Positions 8,270 through 16,685 of a stretch of DNA of 45,104 nt are shown piece after piece; position 1 is the first letter of the stretch; each line of letters begins with the position of its first letter. The stretch spans positions 1 through 45,104 of the forward strand of contig JAAFIU010000009.1 of the NCBI GenBank assembly GCA_013298805.1, read 5' to 3'. The notes beneath the pieces were generated by a model. That model did no database searches. It was not told where the DNA came from and saw nothing but the letters and a program-made list of their open reading frames with translations. The position numbers and the translations under genes were made by a program. This stretch comes from Cytophagales bacterium. Its GTDB lineage: Bacteria > Bacteroidota > Bacteroidia > Cytophagales > Spirosomataceae.

Positions 8270-9646
8270 TTAAACAATAAAATGCTTCAATTCGATAAGG
8301 TTTTGCGGTAAAGGTTTTGCATTCCAATCTTGATGAATCGACAATGCCGCCCCCAAAGAAGTTGCCTGAGCCACAGAAGCCGCATAAACTTCCATTTCTG
8401 GGAAAGCTTTGGCTAACAAATTCATAAAAATTTCATTCTTCCCAAATCCACCATCTACAAATAACTTATTGACTGGAGCATTATGCAAAACTAACTCAGT
8501 TGAAAGCAATTGTTGAGAAACAATATCCAACATCAATTGGTGATAGGCTTCTTCGTAAGTTTCAAAAACGCTCAAATCACGTTGCCCAAACAAAGATTCT
8601 TGCATGGGTGGTCGTCTTGCACCCCTGAGTGATTCTCCTGCATTCAAATTCTCATGTTGTAATTTTTCAATTAACTCAACCTGATATTTTACTGTTTTGA
8701 AGTAATCATTCTGTTTCTGAAAATGCGTTGCTAATCGCTTCGTTTGTTGCTCGTGTTCGTTGCCTGCAAACAAACGTGAAGCCTTTACAGGCTTGCCTGT
8801 GTATTGCATGTAAGCAAGACAATCGTACTGTAATTCTTCCGTTGTGAGTGGAATATGGTTGAAGGGATTTAGACTAATGCACCAAGTTCCCGTAGAAATC
8901 AAAACGAAAGGCTCTTTGAAAGTTTCTAAATACGGAATTAGTGCCGAAGAACTGTCGTGTAAGCCCGTTCCGATATTCAATGAGTGATTTACAGAATTAG
9001 TAAATGAGTGAGGATTCGGGTTTATTGGGGCTAATTTTTCTAAAATTCCTTCTTTTTCAAGCCATTCGTGGTACTGATTTTTTTCAAAATCCCACAAGTT
9101 TGTATGACAACCAATACTGGTAATATCGCTGAAATATTTACCCGTGAAAAGGAAGTGTAAAAATTGGGGTAAATGCAAAGAATGGCGAATTTGAGCGAAT
9201 AGAGCAGGTTTTTCGTATTTCAAACGATACAAAACCATGCCTGAATTGAGATTGCCTAACACTGGAGAAGCCGTCTGTTGTGCAAAACGTAATTCTCCAC
9301 CGTAAGTATCATAAAATTGCTTTTGAAGCGTTGCGGAATACGGTTTTAGGTAATTATAAAGCGGAGCAATAACTTCACCCTTGGCATTAAGATGCACAAA
9401 ACTTGCTCCGTAAGTAGAGAAATTGAGTGCTTTTATTTCGTATTCTTCAAGTATTGAAACCTCTTCAAATGAAGATGTAACCCAAGATTTCAACAAATCG
9501 ACATCTTCGCAAGCGTCGCCGTCTTCATCTTGGGTTTCTGGGAATTGCATTGATTTCTCGAAAACTATCTCGTAATTTTCGTTGAAAAAGAATAACTTTT
9601 TATTGGTTTTGCCAATGTCAAAAATGGCACATACGGGAATTTTCAT
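8270..9646 (-). CDS. rhaB: Rhamnulokinase-like FGGY carbohydrate kinase
   Basis: This 458-residue kinase of the FGGY family is predicted to phosphorylate L-rhamnulose to L-rhamnulose 1-phosphate in the cytoplasm. The N-terminal phosphate-binding strand reads CAIFDIGKTNKKLFFF. A second nucleotide-binding element is LISTGTWCISLNPF (about residues 249-262), and the C-terminal FVDGGFGKNEIFMNLLAKAF is the adenosine loop. It lies 19 bases downstream of rhaA in the same operon, and a strong terminator follows. Sequence alone supports FGGY kinase; assignment to rhamnulose comes from the neighbouring rhaA, rhaM and fused rhaD genes. Confidence 0.87.
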   Translation of the reverse strand: MKIPVCAIFDIGKTNKKLFFFNENYEIVFEKSMQFPETQDEDGDACEDVDLLKSWVTSSFEEVSILEEYEIKALNFSTYGASFVHLNAKGEVIAPLYNYLKPYSATLQKQFYDTYGGELRFAQQTASPVLGNLNSGMVLYRLKYEKPALFAQIRHSLHLPQFLHFLFTGKYFSDITSIGCHTNLWDFEKNQYHEWLEKEGILEKLAPINPNPHSFTNSVNHSLNIGTGLHDSSSALIPYLETFKEPFVLISTGTWCISLNPFNHIPLTTEELQYDCLAYMQYTGKPVKASRLFAGNEHEQQTKRLATHFQKQNDYFKTVKYQVELIEKLQHENLNAGESLRGARRPPMQESLFGQRDLSVFETYEEAYHQLMLDIVSQQLLSTELVLHNAPVNKLFVDGGFGKNEIFMNLLAKAFPEMEVYAASVAQATSLGAALSIHQDWNAKPLPQNLIELKHFIV

Positions 9647-9665
9647 TTTGTAATTAAATAGAATT

Positions 9666-10940
9666 CTATAAACCCGTTGCCACCGTTTTGAAACCTCTTT
9701 CTTTGATTAGATTTTCTCTAACTTTCAGATTTCTAAATACTTGTATTGGGCTTAATGCTCCACCAGCACGAAGACTTGCCTCGGCAACTAAAGCACGAAC
9801 ATCGGTACGGAAAGCGTTTTGTAAAATCTCTTGACAACGAACCGTATCGTTTTCGTTTTGAGCGATTTCTAAGGCTTTTCTATCCACTGACAGTGCTTGT
9901 GCATACGCCATCATGATGGCTTCCACTGACTGTAAAAGGTCTTCTAATGGGTCTTTTACGTTGTGAGATGCGTCAATCATCCAACCTAAATCTTTGGCAT
10001 GGTTCATATTTCTGGCATCCATTCCTTCCACTAATTCATTGAAAATCAAGAATAACTGGTAAGGTTTTAAAGCACCCGCCGTTAAATCGTCGTCGCCATA
10101 TTTTGAATCATTGAAGTGGAAACCGCCCAATTTACCTTCCATCAATAATAAAGAAACGATTTGTTCTATATTGGCATTTGGTAAATGGTGTCCTAAATCA
10201 ACCAAAGTATAAGCTTTTTCGCCTAATTTGCTTGCGTATAAAAGTGATTGTCCCCAGTCTCCAACGGTTGTTGAATAGAAGTTTGGTTCAGCACATTTAT
10301 ATTCCACAAACATTTTCCAATTTGATGGTAAAGCTGCATAAATTTCTTGTAAACCATCCAAGGTATTTTGGAATGCTTTTCTGAAATTTAATTGACCTGG
10401 AAAACAAGAACCATCTGATAACCAAACGGTTAATGATTCAGAGCCTAATTCAATACCGTGTTTAATTACTTCAATATTATGGTCAACTGCTTGTTTACGG
10501 ATAGCCTTATTAACATTTTGTAGTGAACCAAATTTATAACTTAAAGCTTGGTCTGGCTGGTCTTGGAAGGTATTTGAATTTACGGCATCAAATTTCAAAC
10601 CGTGTTGTGCCGCTAAATTTCTGATAGCGTTGGCATCGGTTGGAATATCCCAAGGAATATGCAAAGAGATTGCTCCCGACGATTGGTTTAAAGCATGAAG
10701 AAGTCCAACATCTTCAATTTTTTCTTCTAATGAACGAGGCTCTCCACCACCTGGGAAACGACCAAAGCGAGTTCCACCCGTACCCAAAGCCCATGAAGGA
10801 ATGGCAATTTGAAAATCAACTAATTGTTGTATAATCTCCTCACTATTAGCAATTTCAGAAGTGCTGAAGTCTAATTTACGTTGGTGAGCTTGTAGATGAG
10901 CGTCGTTATATTGTTCTATAAATGATTTTGAGATTTGCAT
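9666..10940 (-). CDS. rhaA: L-rhamnose isomerase, RhaI type
   Basis: This 424-residue cytoplasmic enzyme interconverts L-rhamnose and L-rhamnulose. It belongs to the xylose-isomerase-like TIM-barrel RhaI class (Pseudomonas stutzeri and rhizobial type) rather than the E. coli RhaA class. Metal- and substrate-site segments visible include MFVEYKCAEPNFYSTTVGDW (about 210-229), LVDLGHHLPN (about 247-256), and GGFHFNDSKYGDDDLTAG (about 273-290). The length is normal. It is cotranscribed with rhaM upstream (47-base gap) and rhaB downstream (19 bases). I use rhaA for the function; some databases call this class rhaI. Confidence 0.92.
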   Translation of the reverse strand: MQISKSFIEQYNDAHLQAHQRKLDFSTSEIANSEEIIQQLVDFQIAIPSWALGTGGTRFGRFPGGGEPRSLEEKIEDVGLLHALNQSSGAISLHIPWDIPTDANAIRNLAAQHGLKFDAVNSNTFQDQPDQALSYKFGSLQNVNKAIRKQAVDHNIEVIKHGIELGSESLTVWLSDGSCFPGQLNFRKAFQNTLDGLQEIYAALPSNWKMFVEYKCAEPNFYSTTVGDWGQSLLYASKLGEKAYTLVDLGHHLPNANIEQIVSLLLMEGKLGGFHFNDSKYGDDDLTAGALKPYQLFLIFNELVEGMDARNMNHAKDLGWMIDASHNVKDPLEDLLQSVEAIMMAYAQALSVDRKALEIAQNENDTVRCQEILQNAFRTDVRALVAEASLRAGGALSPIQVFRNLKVRENLIKERGFKTVATGL

Positions 10941-10987
10941 TTTGTTGTTAGTTTTTAGCCGAAAGCTGATCGCTGACAGCCAACGTT

Positions 10988-11302
10988 TTAAGCTAAATAA
11001 AATACCTCTTTTAATGGAATACTCACGGGTGAATTATCAGGGTTTGAATCCATAATGTCGCCCATGTATGCCCACCAACGTTGCATTACAGGATGCTTGG
11101 GTAATTCGTCCAAAGCAGCAGGATTTTCGATGGTTAGTACACCAAATAAAGCGTAAGTTTCTTCATCTAAAAAGATAGAATAATCTTTAACACCTGTGGT
11201 TTTTAGCAATTCTGCGAGTTCTGGCCACAATTCATCATGCCGACGTTTATACTCGTCTGCCTGACCTCGGTGGAGTTTCATTTTAAAGGATACTTTGGGC
11301 AT
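10988..11302 (-). CDS. rhaM: L-rhamnose mutarotase
   Basis: This 104-residue ferredoxin-like alpha/beta protein interconverts alpha- and beta-L-rhamnose so that the isomerase receives the right anomer. The catalytic histidine is H22 in RRHDELWPELAELL, the same residue number as in E. coli RhaM, and the aromatic block MQRWWAYMGDIM (about 74-85) is typical. It is the first gene of the rhaM-rhaA-rhaB block. Its start codon is only 25 bases from the start of an antiparallel small gene, so its promoter must lie at least partly inside that gene, or transcription must come through from the rhaD gene. Confidence 0.94.
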   Translation of the reverse strand: MPKVSFKMKLHRGQADEYKRRHDELWPELAELLKTTGVKDYSIFLDEETYALFGVLTIENPAALDELPKHPVMQRWWAYMGDIMDSNPDNSPVSIPLKEVFYLA

Positions 11303-11327
11303 GATTGAAATTTTATTAATTTTGTTT

Positions 11328-11780
11328 ATGGAAAAACCAATATATCCAATTTCTTATTCACCAGATCAATATTGGTATGAATTTGATAGTGTTAGTGAAA
11401 ATAAAACAATAAGGAAAGTAGTATTTTATACCTTGTTTCCAGATATGCCCAATACTTACCAATTAGTTTTTGGCAATCTTACACCCGAAAATAAAATTGA
11501 TACAGTTGATAAAAGTAACAATAAGGATATGAAGGTTATTTTAGCAACGGTTATACAAACCTTAATGTACTTTCTTGAACTAAATCCTCAAGTTTCTGTT
11601 ATTTTTACAGGAAGTACACAATCTCGAACTCGACTTTACAGAGCAACTATTTCAAAATTGTTAGATAGCCTTGATGAATCTTATCTTATTAAAGGTTTAA
11701 CATTTGATTTAGAAAAAGAAAATTTTGATGCCAATAAACATTATTTTGCATATTTAATTTCAAAAAATCATGGAAACTAA
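11328..11780 (+). CDS. DUF6934-like protein of unknown function
   Basis: This 150-residue soluble protein without signal peptide resembles the Bacteroidota-specific DUF6934 family; the name is from memory of sequence style and the function is unknown. It opens with YSPDQYWYEFDSVS and contains FYTLFPDMPNTYQLVFGNLT and VIFTGSTQSRTRLYRATISK, where conserved charged residues follow a Gly-Ser-Thr turn. The ATG at 11328 is preferred to a TTG at 11295 and an ATG at 11301, which would overlap the opposing rhaM start and add a hydrophobic stub. Its last 11 bases overlap the next small gene. The pair sits antiparallel between rhaD and rhaM. Confidence 0.68.
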   Translation: MEKPIYPISYSPDQYWYEFDSVSENKTIRKVVFYTLFPDMPNTYQLVFGNLTPENKIDTVDKSNNKDMKVILATVIQTLMYFLELNPQVSVIFTGSTQSRTRLYRATISKLLDSLDESYLIKGLTFDLEKENFDANKHYFAYLISKNHGN

Positions 11781-11934
11781 AATAAAACCCACTCTTAAAC
11801 TGAATCGGTCTAATTTTATAATTGACTCTTCCTTAAGTGGCAAATTAGAAATTGCATTAAATTCTCCCGATGTTATTAGAATGCAGGAAGAACTTCGTGC
11901 TGCTGTCAGTAAACTAAAGCATTTTTCTAAATAG
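11770..11934 (+). CDS. Small 54-residue protein overlapping the DUF6934-like gene
   Basis: This ORF starts at the ATG inside the last codons of the preceding gene (overlap 11770-11780) and reads to TAG at 11932-11934. The product begins METKIKPTLKLNRSNFIID and ends with a charged helix containing MQEELRAAVSKLKHF. It is hydrophilic and has no signal peptide. The overlap suggests translational coupling and a two-protein unit. A toxin-antitoxin or protein/inhibitor pair is conceivable but not shown by any motif. It is too short for most ORF callers. Confidence 0.6.
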   Translation: METKIKPTLKLNRSNFIIDSSLSGKLEIALNSPDVIRMQEELRAAVSKLKHFSK

Positions 11935-12000
11935 ATGAATGTGATAGATAAGTTTTATGACTTACTACACATTCATTATTTATTATCAAGGTTAGATAAC

Positions 12001-14091
12001 CTATCTTACAAAAGCCATCGCTACACCGCCATCAACGTTCAATACATTTCCTGTTGATTTGCTTAAAAGTCCACCTACGAAGGCAAAACAAGCATTGGCA
12101 ATATCGTCAGGTAAAATAGCTTCGTTTAATAACGTTCTTTTTGCGTAATAAGCAGGCAATTCTTCAACCGTGATTCCGTAAGCCTTCGCACGACCTTCTG
12201 CCCATCCGCCTGCCCAAATATTTGAGTCAGCAATTACAGCATCTGGATTTACCGTATTTACTCTGATTTTATCACCGCCCAATTCAGCCGCATTCAATCT
12301 TGAAAGGTGCAATTGAGCCGCTTTTGCTGAACCATAACCTGCGTTATTTGGACCAGAAACCAAAGCGTTTTTACTGACAATGTTTACAATATCTCCACCA
12401 ATTCCTTGTTTACGCATTACTGCTACGGCCGCTTGCGTTACAAAGAATTGACCTTTTACCAAGATGTCGTACAGTTTGTCCCAATCTTCAAGTGTGTGCC
12501 CTTCAATTGGTTTTGATGTACTAATTCCTGCATTGTTCACGATAATATCAACTCCTCCGAATGCCAACGCAGCGGCATCCATTGCTGAAGCGATACTTGC
12601 ATTATCCGTTACATTTAATAAAGTCGTTGCTACTGAATCTTTACCAAATTTCTTGATAAATTCTTCTTTTGCACCTGCTAAACGTTCTTCGTTAATATCA
12701 TTCAAAATTACGCAAGCACCTTCTTCAGCGAATTTTTTAGCAATTGCTTTTCCAATGCCACCCGCTGAACCCGTTACCAAAGCAATTCTTCCAGAAAGAG
12801 CTTTTGGTTTTGGCATACGTTGTAATTTTGCTTCTTCCAATAACCAATATTCAATATCAAAAGCCTCTTGGTGAGGTAAAGATGTATATTCAGAAATGGC
12901 TTCAGCTCCTTTCATTACATTGATGGCATTAATGTAATATTCAGAAGCCAAACGTGCCATTGTCTTATCCTTTGCAAACGTAAACATACCAACGCCTGGG
13001 TATAAAATTACCACTGGGTTAGGGTCACGCATAGCAGGAGAATTTGATTTTTTACAAGCCTCGTAATAAGCCTTATATCCTTCTCTATATTCAGCAAAAA
13101 CGCTATCTAAATACGCAGAATCTTCAACTTTGGCAGGGGCTAAAACCAAAGGAGCAATTTTAGTACGCAAGAAGTGGTCAGGACAAGACGTTCCGAGTGG
13201 AGCAAGCTTGTCTAAGTCGTTAGAATTGATGAATTCCAAAACACGAGCATCATCCGTAAAGTGACCAATCATTTTACGTTCTGAAGAACAATATCCTCTT
13301 AGCGTGGGAGCAATGCTTGCTGCTTTTTGTGTTCTATCTTCTTCTGATAGTGATGCGATTTTTTGTCCTCCAAAAATAGTTGCGTAATTCGATTCTAAAT
13401 ATTCAGCACATTTTTCAATCACATCAAGCGTATTTACGTAGCTATCATAAGCCGTATCGCCCCAAGTGAAAAGTCCGTGTGAACCCAACATGATACCTTT
13501 TAATTTGATACCTTTTGCAGCCGCTTCGTTTAGGCAAGTACGCAATTGTAAGCCTAAGTCGAACCCTGGACGTTGCCAGCCTACCCAACCGATTTCTCCG
13601 TTGAATAATTCTTCCGTGATTTTTTTACCATCTTTTGCCGCTGCAATTGCAATAGCTGCGTCTGGATGAAGGTGGTCAATGTGTTGGAATGGGAGAAATC
13701 CGTGTAAAGGCGTATCAATAGAAGGAGCTTTTGATGCTAAATCAAAAATACAGTGGTTGAATAATTCCACCATTTTGTCTTCTTTTTCAATGCCTTCATA
13801 AACATTTTCCAAAGCCAAAAGTCTTTCCATGTACAAAGCAGCACAGCCCGACTTGGTTAAAGTACCAATATCGCCACCTGAGCCTTTAATCCACATCACC
13901 TCCACGTTGTTTCCCGTGAGTGGGTCTTTGTCTATAATTTTCACGGAAGTATTCCCTCCGCCGTAATTTGTCAATCTTAAATCCGCTCCTAATAAGTTAG
14001 AGCGATAGATAAATAATGCCACTTGGTCGTCCGCTAATTCGGTCGCTTTGGCTTCGTCCCAAAGGTAAGAGACGTGTTTGTAGGTTTTCAT
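12001..14091 (-). CDS. rhaD: Bifunctional rhamnulose-1-phosphate aldolase/short-chain dehydrogenase
   Basis: This 696-residue fusion has a class II (zinc) aldolase domain of the AraD/FucA type at about residues 20-400. The likely metal histidines are in LHGFLPFQHIDHLHPDAA and LGSHGLFTWG. A short-chain dehydrogenase domain follows at about 430-696, with the NAD-binding VTGSAGGIGKAIA, the NNAG motif and the catalytic YGSAK. The aldolase half would split L-rhamnulose 1-phosphate into dihydroxyacetone phosphate and L-lactaldehyde, and the dehydrogenase half would convert the lactaldehyde. Such fusions are known in rhaI-type clusters. It is upstream of rhaM on the same strand, but two opposite-strand genes lie between. 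The gene symbol refers to the aldolase function. Confidence 0.92.
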   Translation of the reverse strand: MKTYKHVSYLWDEAKATELADDQVALFIYRSNLLGADLRLTNYGGGNTSVKIIDKDPLTGNNVEVMWIKGSGGDIGTLTKSGCAALYMERLLALENVYEGIEKEDKMVELFNHCIFDLASKAPSIDTPLHGFLPFQHIDHLHPDAAIAIAAAKDGKKITEELFNGEIGWVGWQRPGFDLGLQLRTCLNEAAAKGIKLKGIMLGSHGLFTWGDTAYDSYVNTLDVIEKCAEYLESNYATIFGGQKIASLSEEDRTQKAASIAPTLRGYCSSERKMIGHFTDDARVLEFINSNDLDKLAPLGTSCPDHFLRTKIAPLVLAPAKVEDSAYLDSVFAEYREGYKAYYEACKKSNSPAMRDPNPVVILYPGVGMFTFAKDKTMARLASEYYINAINVMKGAEAISEYTSLPHQEAFDIEYWLLEEAKLQRMPKPKALSGRIALVTGSAGGIGKAIAKKFAEEGACVILNDINEERLAGAKEEFIKKFGKDSVATTLLNVTDNASIASAMDAAALAFGGVDIIVNNAGISTSKPIEGHTLEDWDKLYDILVKGQFFVTQAAVAVMRKQGIGGDIVNIVSKNALVSGPNNAGYGSAKAAQLHLSRLNAAELGGDKIRVNTVNPDAVIADSNIWAGGWAEGRAKAYGITVEELPAYYAKRTLLNEAILPDDIANACFAFVGGLLSKSTGNVLNVDGGVAMAFVR

Positions 14092-14114
14092 GATTTTCTA
14101 TAATTGAATTGATA

Positions 14115-14122
14115 CAAAACTA
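14115..14122 (-). promoter_or_regulatory. TAnnTTTG -7 box upstream of the fused rhaD gene
   Basis: On the minus strand the bases read TAGTTTTG, matching the Bacteroidota TAnnTTTG consensus, 23 bases before the start codon at 14091. A TTGGG trinucleotide core lies only about 10 bases further upstream, closer than the usual -33 spacing. Confidence 0.4.
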
Positions 14123-14236
14123 TAATTATGCCCAATGCTAACCGTCCTGTACTATCATGTTGGAAAGTCTATTATATTTTGATAACTAAGTCAGAGTTCA
14201 GAACAAGGAAGAGTGAATTTATAAGGAATATTACAA

Positions 14237-14398
14237 TGAACCTGTTTAAACTTTCCGTTTCTGGCTGTAAATGACTGTATTTTTGAAGCTGTAATTTTGA
14301 AATTTACGAAGCATAGCAGAGCTACGGTAAATAAATTACGGAAGTACAGATTCTAAAAGACTTTATTTCAGTCGTAAGGGAAAGTTTAAACAGGTTCA
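14237..14398. mobile_element. MITE-like element with 20-base terminal inverted repeats
   Basis: TGAACCTGTTTAAACTTTCC (14237-14256) and its exact complement (14379-14398) bracket 122 bases without a credible gene. Exact 20-base ends on a 162-base non-coding body fit a miniature inverted-repeat element or a deleted insertion sequence; the ends loosely recall IS5-type termini (from memory, not checked). It occupies most of the 467-base region 14092-14558 between the divergent rhaD and the small exported protein. No clear target duplication is visible. Confidence 0.62.
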
Positions 14399-14558
14399 AT
14401 AGAAAATCACGAATGATATACTTTATTACTTCATTCTTTATTCCTTGTACTAAATTCTTAAATAATGTTTGAAATTGCCATATAACTTCCTGAAATTTGG
14501 AACTGTTTTTGCGTAATACTTGATAAAATATTACCTTGTACCCAAACACAATTAAACC

Positions 14559-14912
14559 ATGAAAAAAGGACTTATTATATTGTTATTGGTACTTTGTTAC
14601 CAAACAAAAGCACAACAAATTTTTATAAATGGGCAAAATTTGACGACCATCAAAAATGTCAATTATATTACGGTCAAAGCTCAGAAAACTTGGATGGCAA
14701 CTCGTCTTTCTGCCTTCTTAGACTATGGGCAGGGAAGTTCAGAGCGTGAACAAGAAATTACGGATGCTAATAAGAAATCTATGTTTTTTAAAAGCAGGGT
14801 AGATATTTTCAACCTCCTTGACCGCAATGGGTGGGAACTGGTTGATAATTATGAAGAAACCAAAGATGGTAAAACGTATATTTTACATATTTTTCGCAGG
14901 AAGAAAGCTTAG
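14559..14912 (+). CDS. Small exported protein of unknown function
   Basis: This is a 117-residue protein whose signal peptide (MKKGLIILLLVLCYQTKAQ) probably ends before QIF, giving a mature product of about 98 residues. No catalytic motif is recognised. The mature part holds an aromatic and charged segment ending NLLDRNGWELVDNYEET, where the WELV pattern resembles small beta-alpha folds of the DUF4177 type. That resemblance is weak. It reads alone and converges on the serine hydrolase gene across a short perfect hairpin. Confidence 0.72.
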   Translation: MKKGLIILLLVLCYQTKAQQIFINGQNLTTIKNVNYITVKAQKTWMATRLSAFLDYGQGSSEREQEITDANKKSMFFKSRVDIFNLLDRNGWELVDNYEETKDGKTYILHIFRRKKA

Positions 14913-14918
14913 TTGATG

Positions 14919-14945
14919 TAATAGAACACGGTCCGTGTTCTATTA
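14919..14945. terminator. Perfect hairpin shared by convergent genes
   Basis: The 13-base arms TAATAGAACACGG and CCGTGTTCTATTA flank a single central base. It fills the 38-base gap between two genes that end toward each other (14912 and 14951), fitting a bidirectional terminator. A modest T/A-rich flank follows on the plus strand. Confidence 0.65.
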
Positions 14946-14950
14946 TCTTT

Positions 14951-16459
14951 CTACTTCCGCTTAAATTCCACATCTCCTGCATTCGGGAAGGTGGCTATAA
15001 TTTTATCAATTTCTCCTTTTGGGTTAGTTAGAAAACTGAACGTTATACCGTCTAAGAAATCCGTTCCTTCAAAATAATCGTAATGAAAATGAGTCAGTTC
15101 AACTTGTTTGTTGTGATAAAATGCTCGTAAGCCCTTATCTGTTCTGAAAATTTGTAGTGTTCCGTAGGCAGAATGCTCGTAAATACCCGCATAATTATCA
15201 ATGGGGTGCGACATCATTGCCCCCATTTTACGGCTGGCATTATACTCTTTCTTTTTCTTTTCTTCTTCAAATTTTGCATCATCACGGTCTTTTTTCAAAC
15301 GAGAATTCCAGTCTGTCGTATTAAGATTCAGTAAATTATCCGAAATATAATTCGTGATAATGTTAACAAAATTATAATCTACCGCACCTGTATTGGTGGT
15401 GATGAAAATTCCCAAATTATTATTGGGGAAAACGGTCATTTGTGAGCGAAAACCTTCAATTGAGCCGTTATGTTGTCGGCGTTGATTACCTCGATAAACA
15501 TTCATATTCCAGCCCATTCCGTAAGAAGAAAAACCTAATTCTGGATATTTTGCTTCGGCTGGATATACTACTTGAACGGGCGTATGATTTTCTCGAAGAT
15601 TCTTTTCTGACACGATTTGCTTATCGTTAAATTTTCCGTTTTGTAATTGCATCAAAAGCCAATTAGTCATATCTACGACATTGGATTTTATTGAACCTGC
15701 CGAACCAATTGCATCAACATTACTGCCAAACCCTGATTCTATAAATTGTTCATTTTCCAACTTATAAGACATTGCATAGTCTGGACTTCTAAACATTTCT
15801 GGATAAGTCAAAACGGTACTTTTCATATCCAATGGCGTCAATATTTTCTCTTTGATAAATGTCTCCCAAGTTTTTCCCGAAATGCGTTCAACCAATACAC
15901 CCGCCACCATATACATGATGTTATTGTATTGATATTGAGCATATAAAGGTTTGGAAGGTTTGAGATATTTGAGATTTTTGAAGATTGTTTCTCGGTCATT
16001 ATTCGCAAAAAGCCAAACATAATCATGGCGTGGCAAACCAGTTCGGTGTGATAGAATATCCCGTGCCGTTGTGGTTTTGGTTGCTTCGTCATCATACAAC
16101 TGAAAATCGGGCATATATTCTTTGATGGGTTTGTTCCAATCCAATTTCCCTTCATCAACTAAAATTGCTAATGCCGTTGCCGTAAAAGACTTGGTACACG
16201 AAGCAATCGGGAATAAAGTATTGATTGTATTAGGCAGATTTTTCTGGGTATTTTTCAAGCCAAAAGCAAAAGTAGCGTATGTTTTTCCATCTTTTACAAT
16301 ACTAATTGAGGTGGCAGGGATTTTCCATTCAGCCATCATTTGCAACACAAAATTGTTAATATTATTGAGCGTATCGGCTTGAGTAGGAGTTCCTCTTCTT
16401 TGGGCAAAACTGGCGTTGAATACGAATAAAAAAGCAAAAGTCAGTAGTTTTAATTTCAT
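14951..16459 (-). CDS. Exported class C beta-lactamase-family serine hydrolase
   Basis: This is a 502-residue protein with a signal peptide ending near ASFAQ (residue 20). The penicillin-binding/beta-lactamase fold is marked by SCTK (S87 nucleophile, K90), YNN (Y178) and HNG (H330). Members include esterases, D-aminopeptidases and beta-lactamases; the extended C-terminus after about residue 395 resembles the DUF3471-type domain common in Bacteroidota homologues of unknown substrate, so antibiotic resistance should not be assumed. It is periplasmic or surface exposed. It is divergent from the GMC dehydrogenase pair and not obviously in an operon. Confidence 0.88.
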   Translation of the reverse strand: MKLKLLTFAFLFVFNASFAQRRGTPTQADTLNNINNFVLQMMAEWKIPATSISIVKDGKTYATFAFGLKNTQKNLPNTINTLFPIASCTKSFTATALAILVDEGKLDWNKPIKEYMPDFQLYDDEATKTTTARDILSHRTGLPRHDYVWLFANNDRETIFKNLKYLKPSKPLYAQYQYNNIMYMVAGVLVERISGKTWETFIKEKILTPLDMKSTVLTYPEMFRSPDYAMSYKLENEQFIESGFGSNVDAIGSAGSIKSNVVDMTNWLLMQLQNGKFNDKQIVSEKNLRENHTPVQVVYPAEAKYPELGFSSYGMGWNMNVYRGNQRRQHNGSIEGFRSQMTVFPNNNLGIFITTNTGAVDYNFVNIITNYISDNLLNLNTTDWNSRLKKDRDDAKFEEEKKKKEYNASRKMGAMMSHPIDNYAGIYEHSAYGTLQIFRTDKGLRAFYHNKQVELTHFHYDYFEGTDFLDGITFSFLTNPKGEIDKIIATFPNAGDVEFKRK

Positions 16460-16642
16460 CTAAACTTATGGTTATGATATGGGTTAAATAATAGCATTGA
16501 AGATATATTTCTTGAACAAATAGCTTAGAATATGTGTCCTTGAAATATCTTCGTGAGTGCAAAGGTAATTTGTTATCCACGATTTAGTAAAATTCTTTCT
16601 TGAAAACCTACAAAACCTACGCAATATTTAACAAATATAATT

Positions 16643-16650
16643 TACTTTTG
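16643..16650 (+). promoter_or_regulatory. TAnnTTTG -7 box of the GMC dehydrogenase operon
   Basis: TACTTTTG matches TAnnTTTG and lies 35 bases before the ATG at 16686, in the 226-base divergent region shared with the serine hydrolase gene. No clear -33 partner is seen. Nothing else is recognised in 16460-16685. Confidence 0.45.
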
Positions 16651-16685
16651 AACCAACGAATTTTAACATCTTTTCAAGACAAAAT

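Noticed and set aside
11295-11327. Upstream TTG/ATG starts for the DUF6934-like gene
   Set aside because: They would overlap the rhaM start codon on the other strand and add a hydrophobic stub not expected for the family; the ATG at 11328 is better.
11935-11976. Terminator hairpin ATGAATGTG/CACATTCAT after the small-gene pair
   Set aside because: The arms are only nine bases, A/T-rich, with a long loop and no T run; too weak to annotate.
14322-14549. 75-codon minus-strand ORF upstream of the small exported protein
   Set aside because: It lies partly in the MITE-like element and antisense to the promoter region; its sequence is not protein-like and there is no start context.
14951-16459. Beta-lactamase conferring antibiotic resistance
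   Set aside because: Only the fold motifs are present, and the long C-terminal extension matches general serine hydrolases; resistance cannot be inferred.
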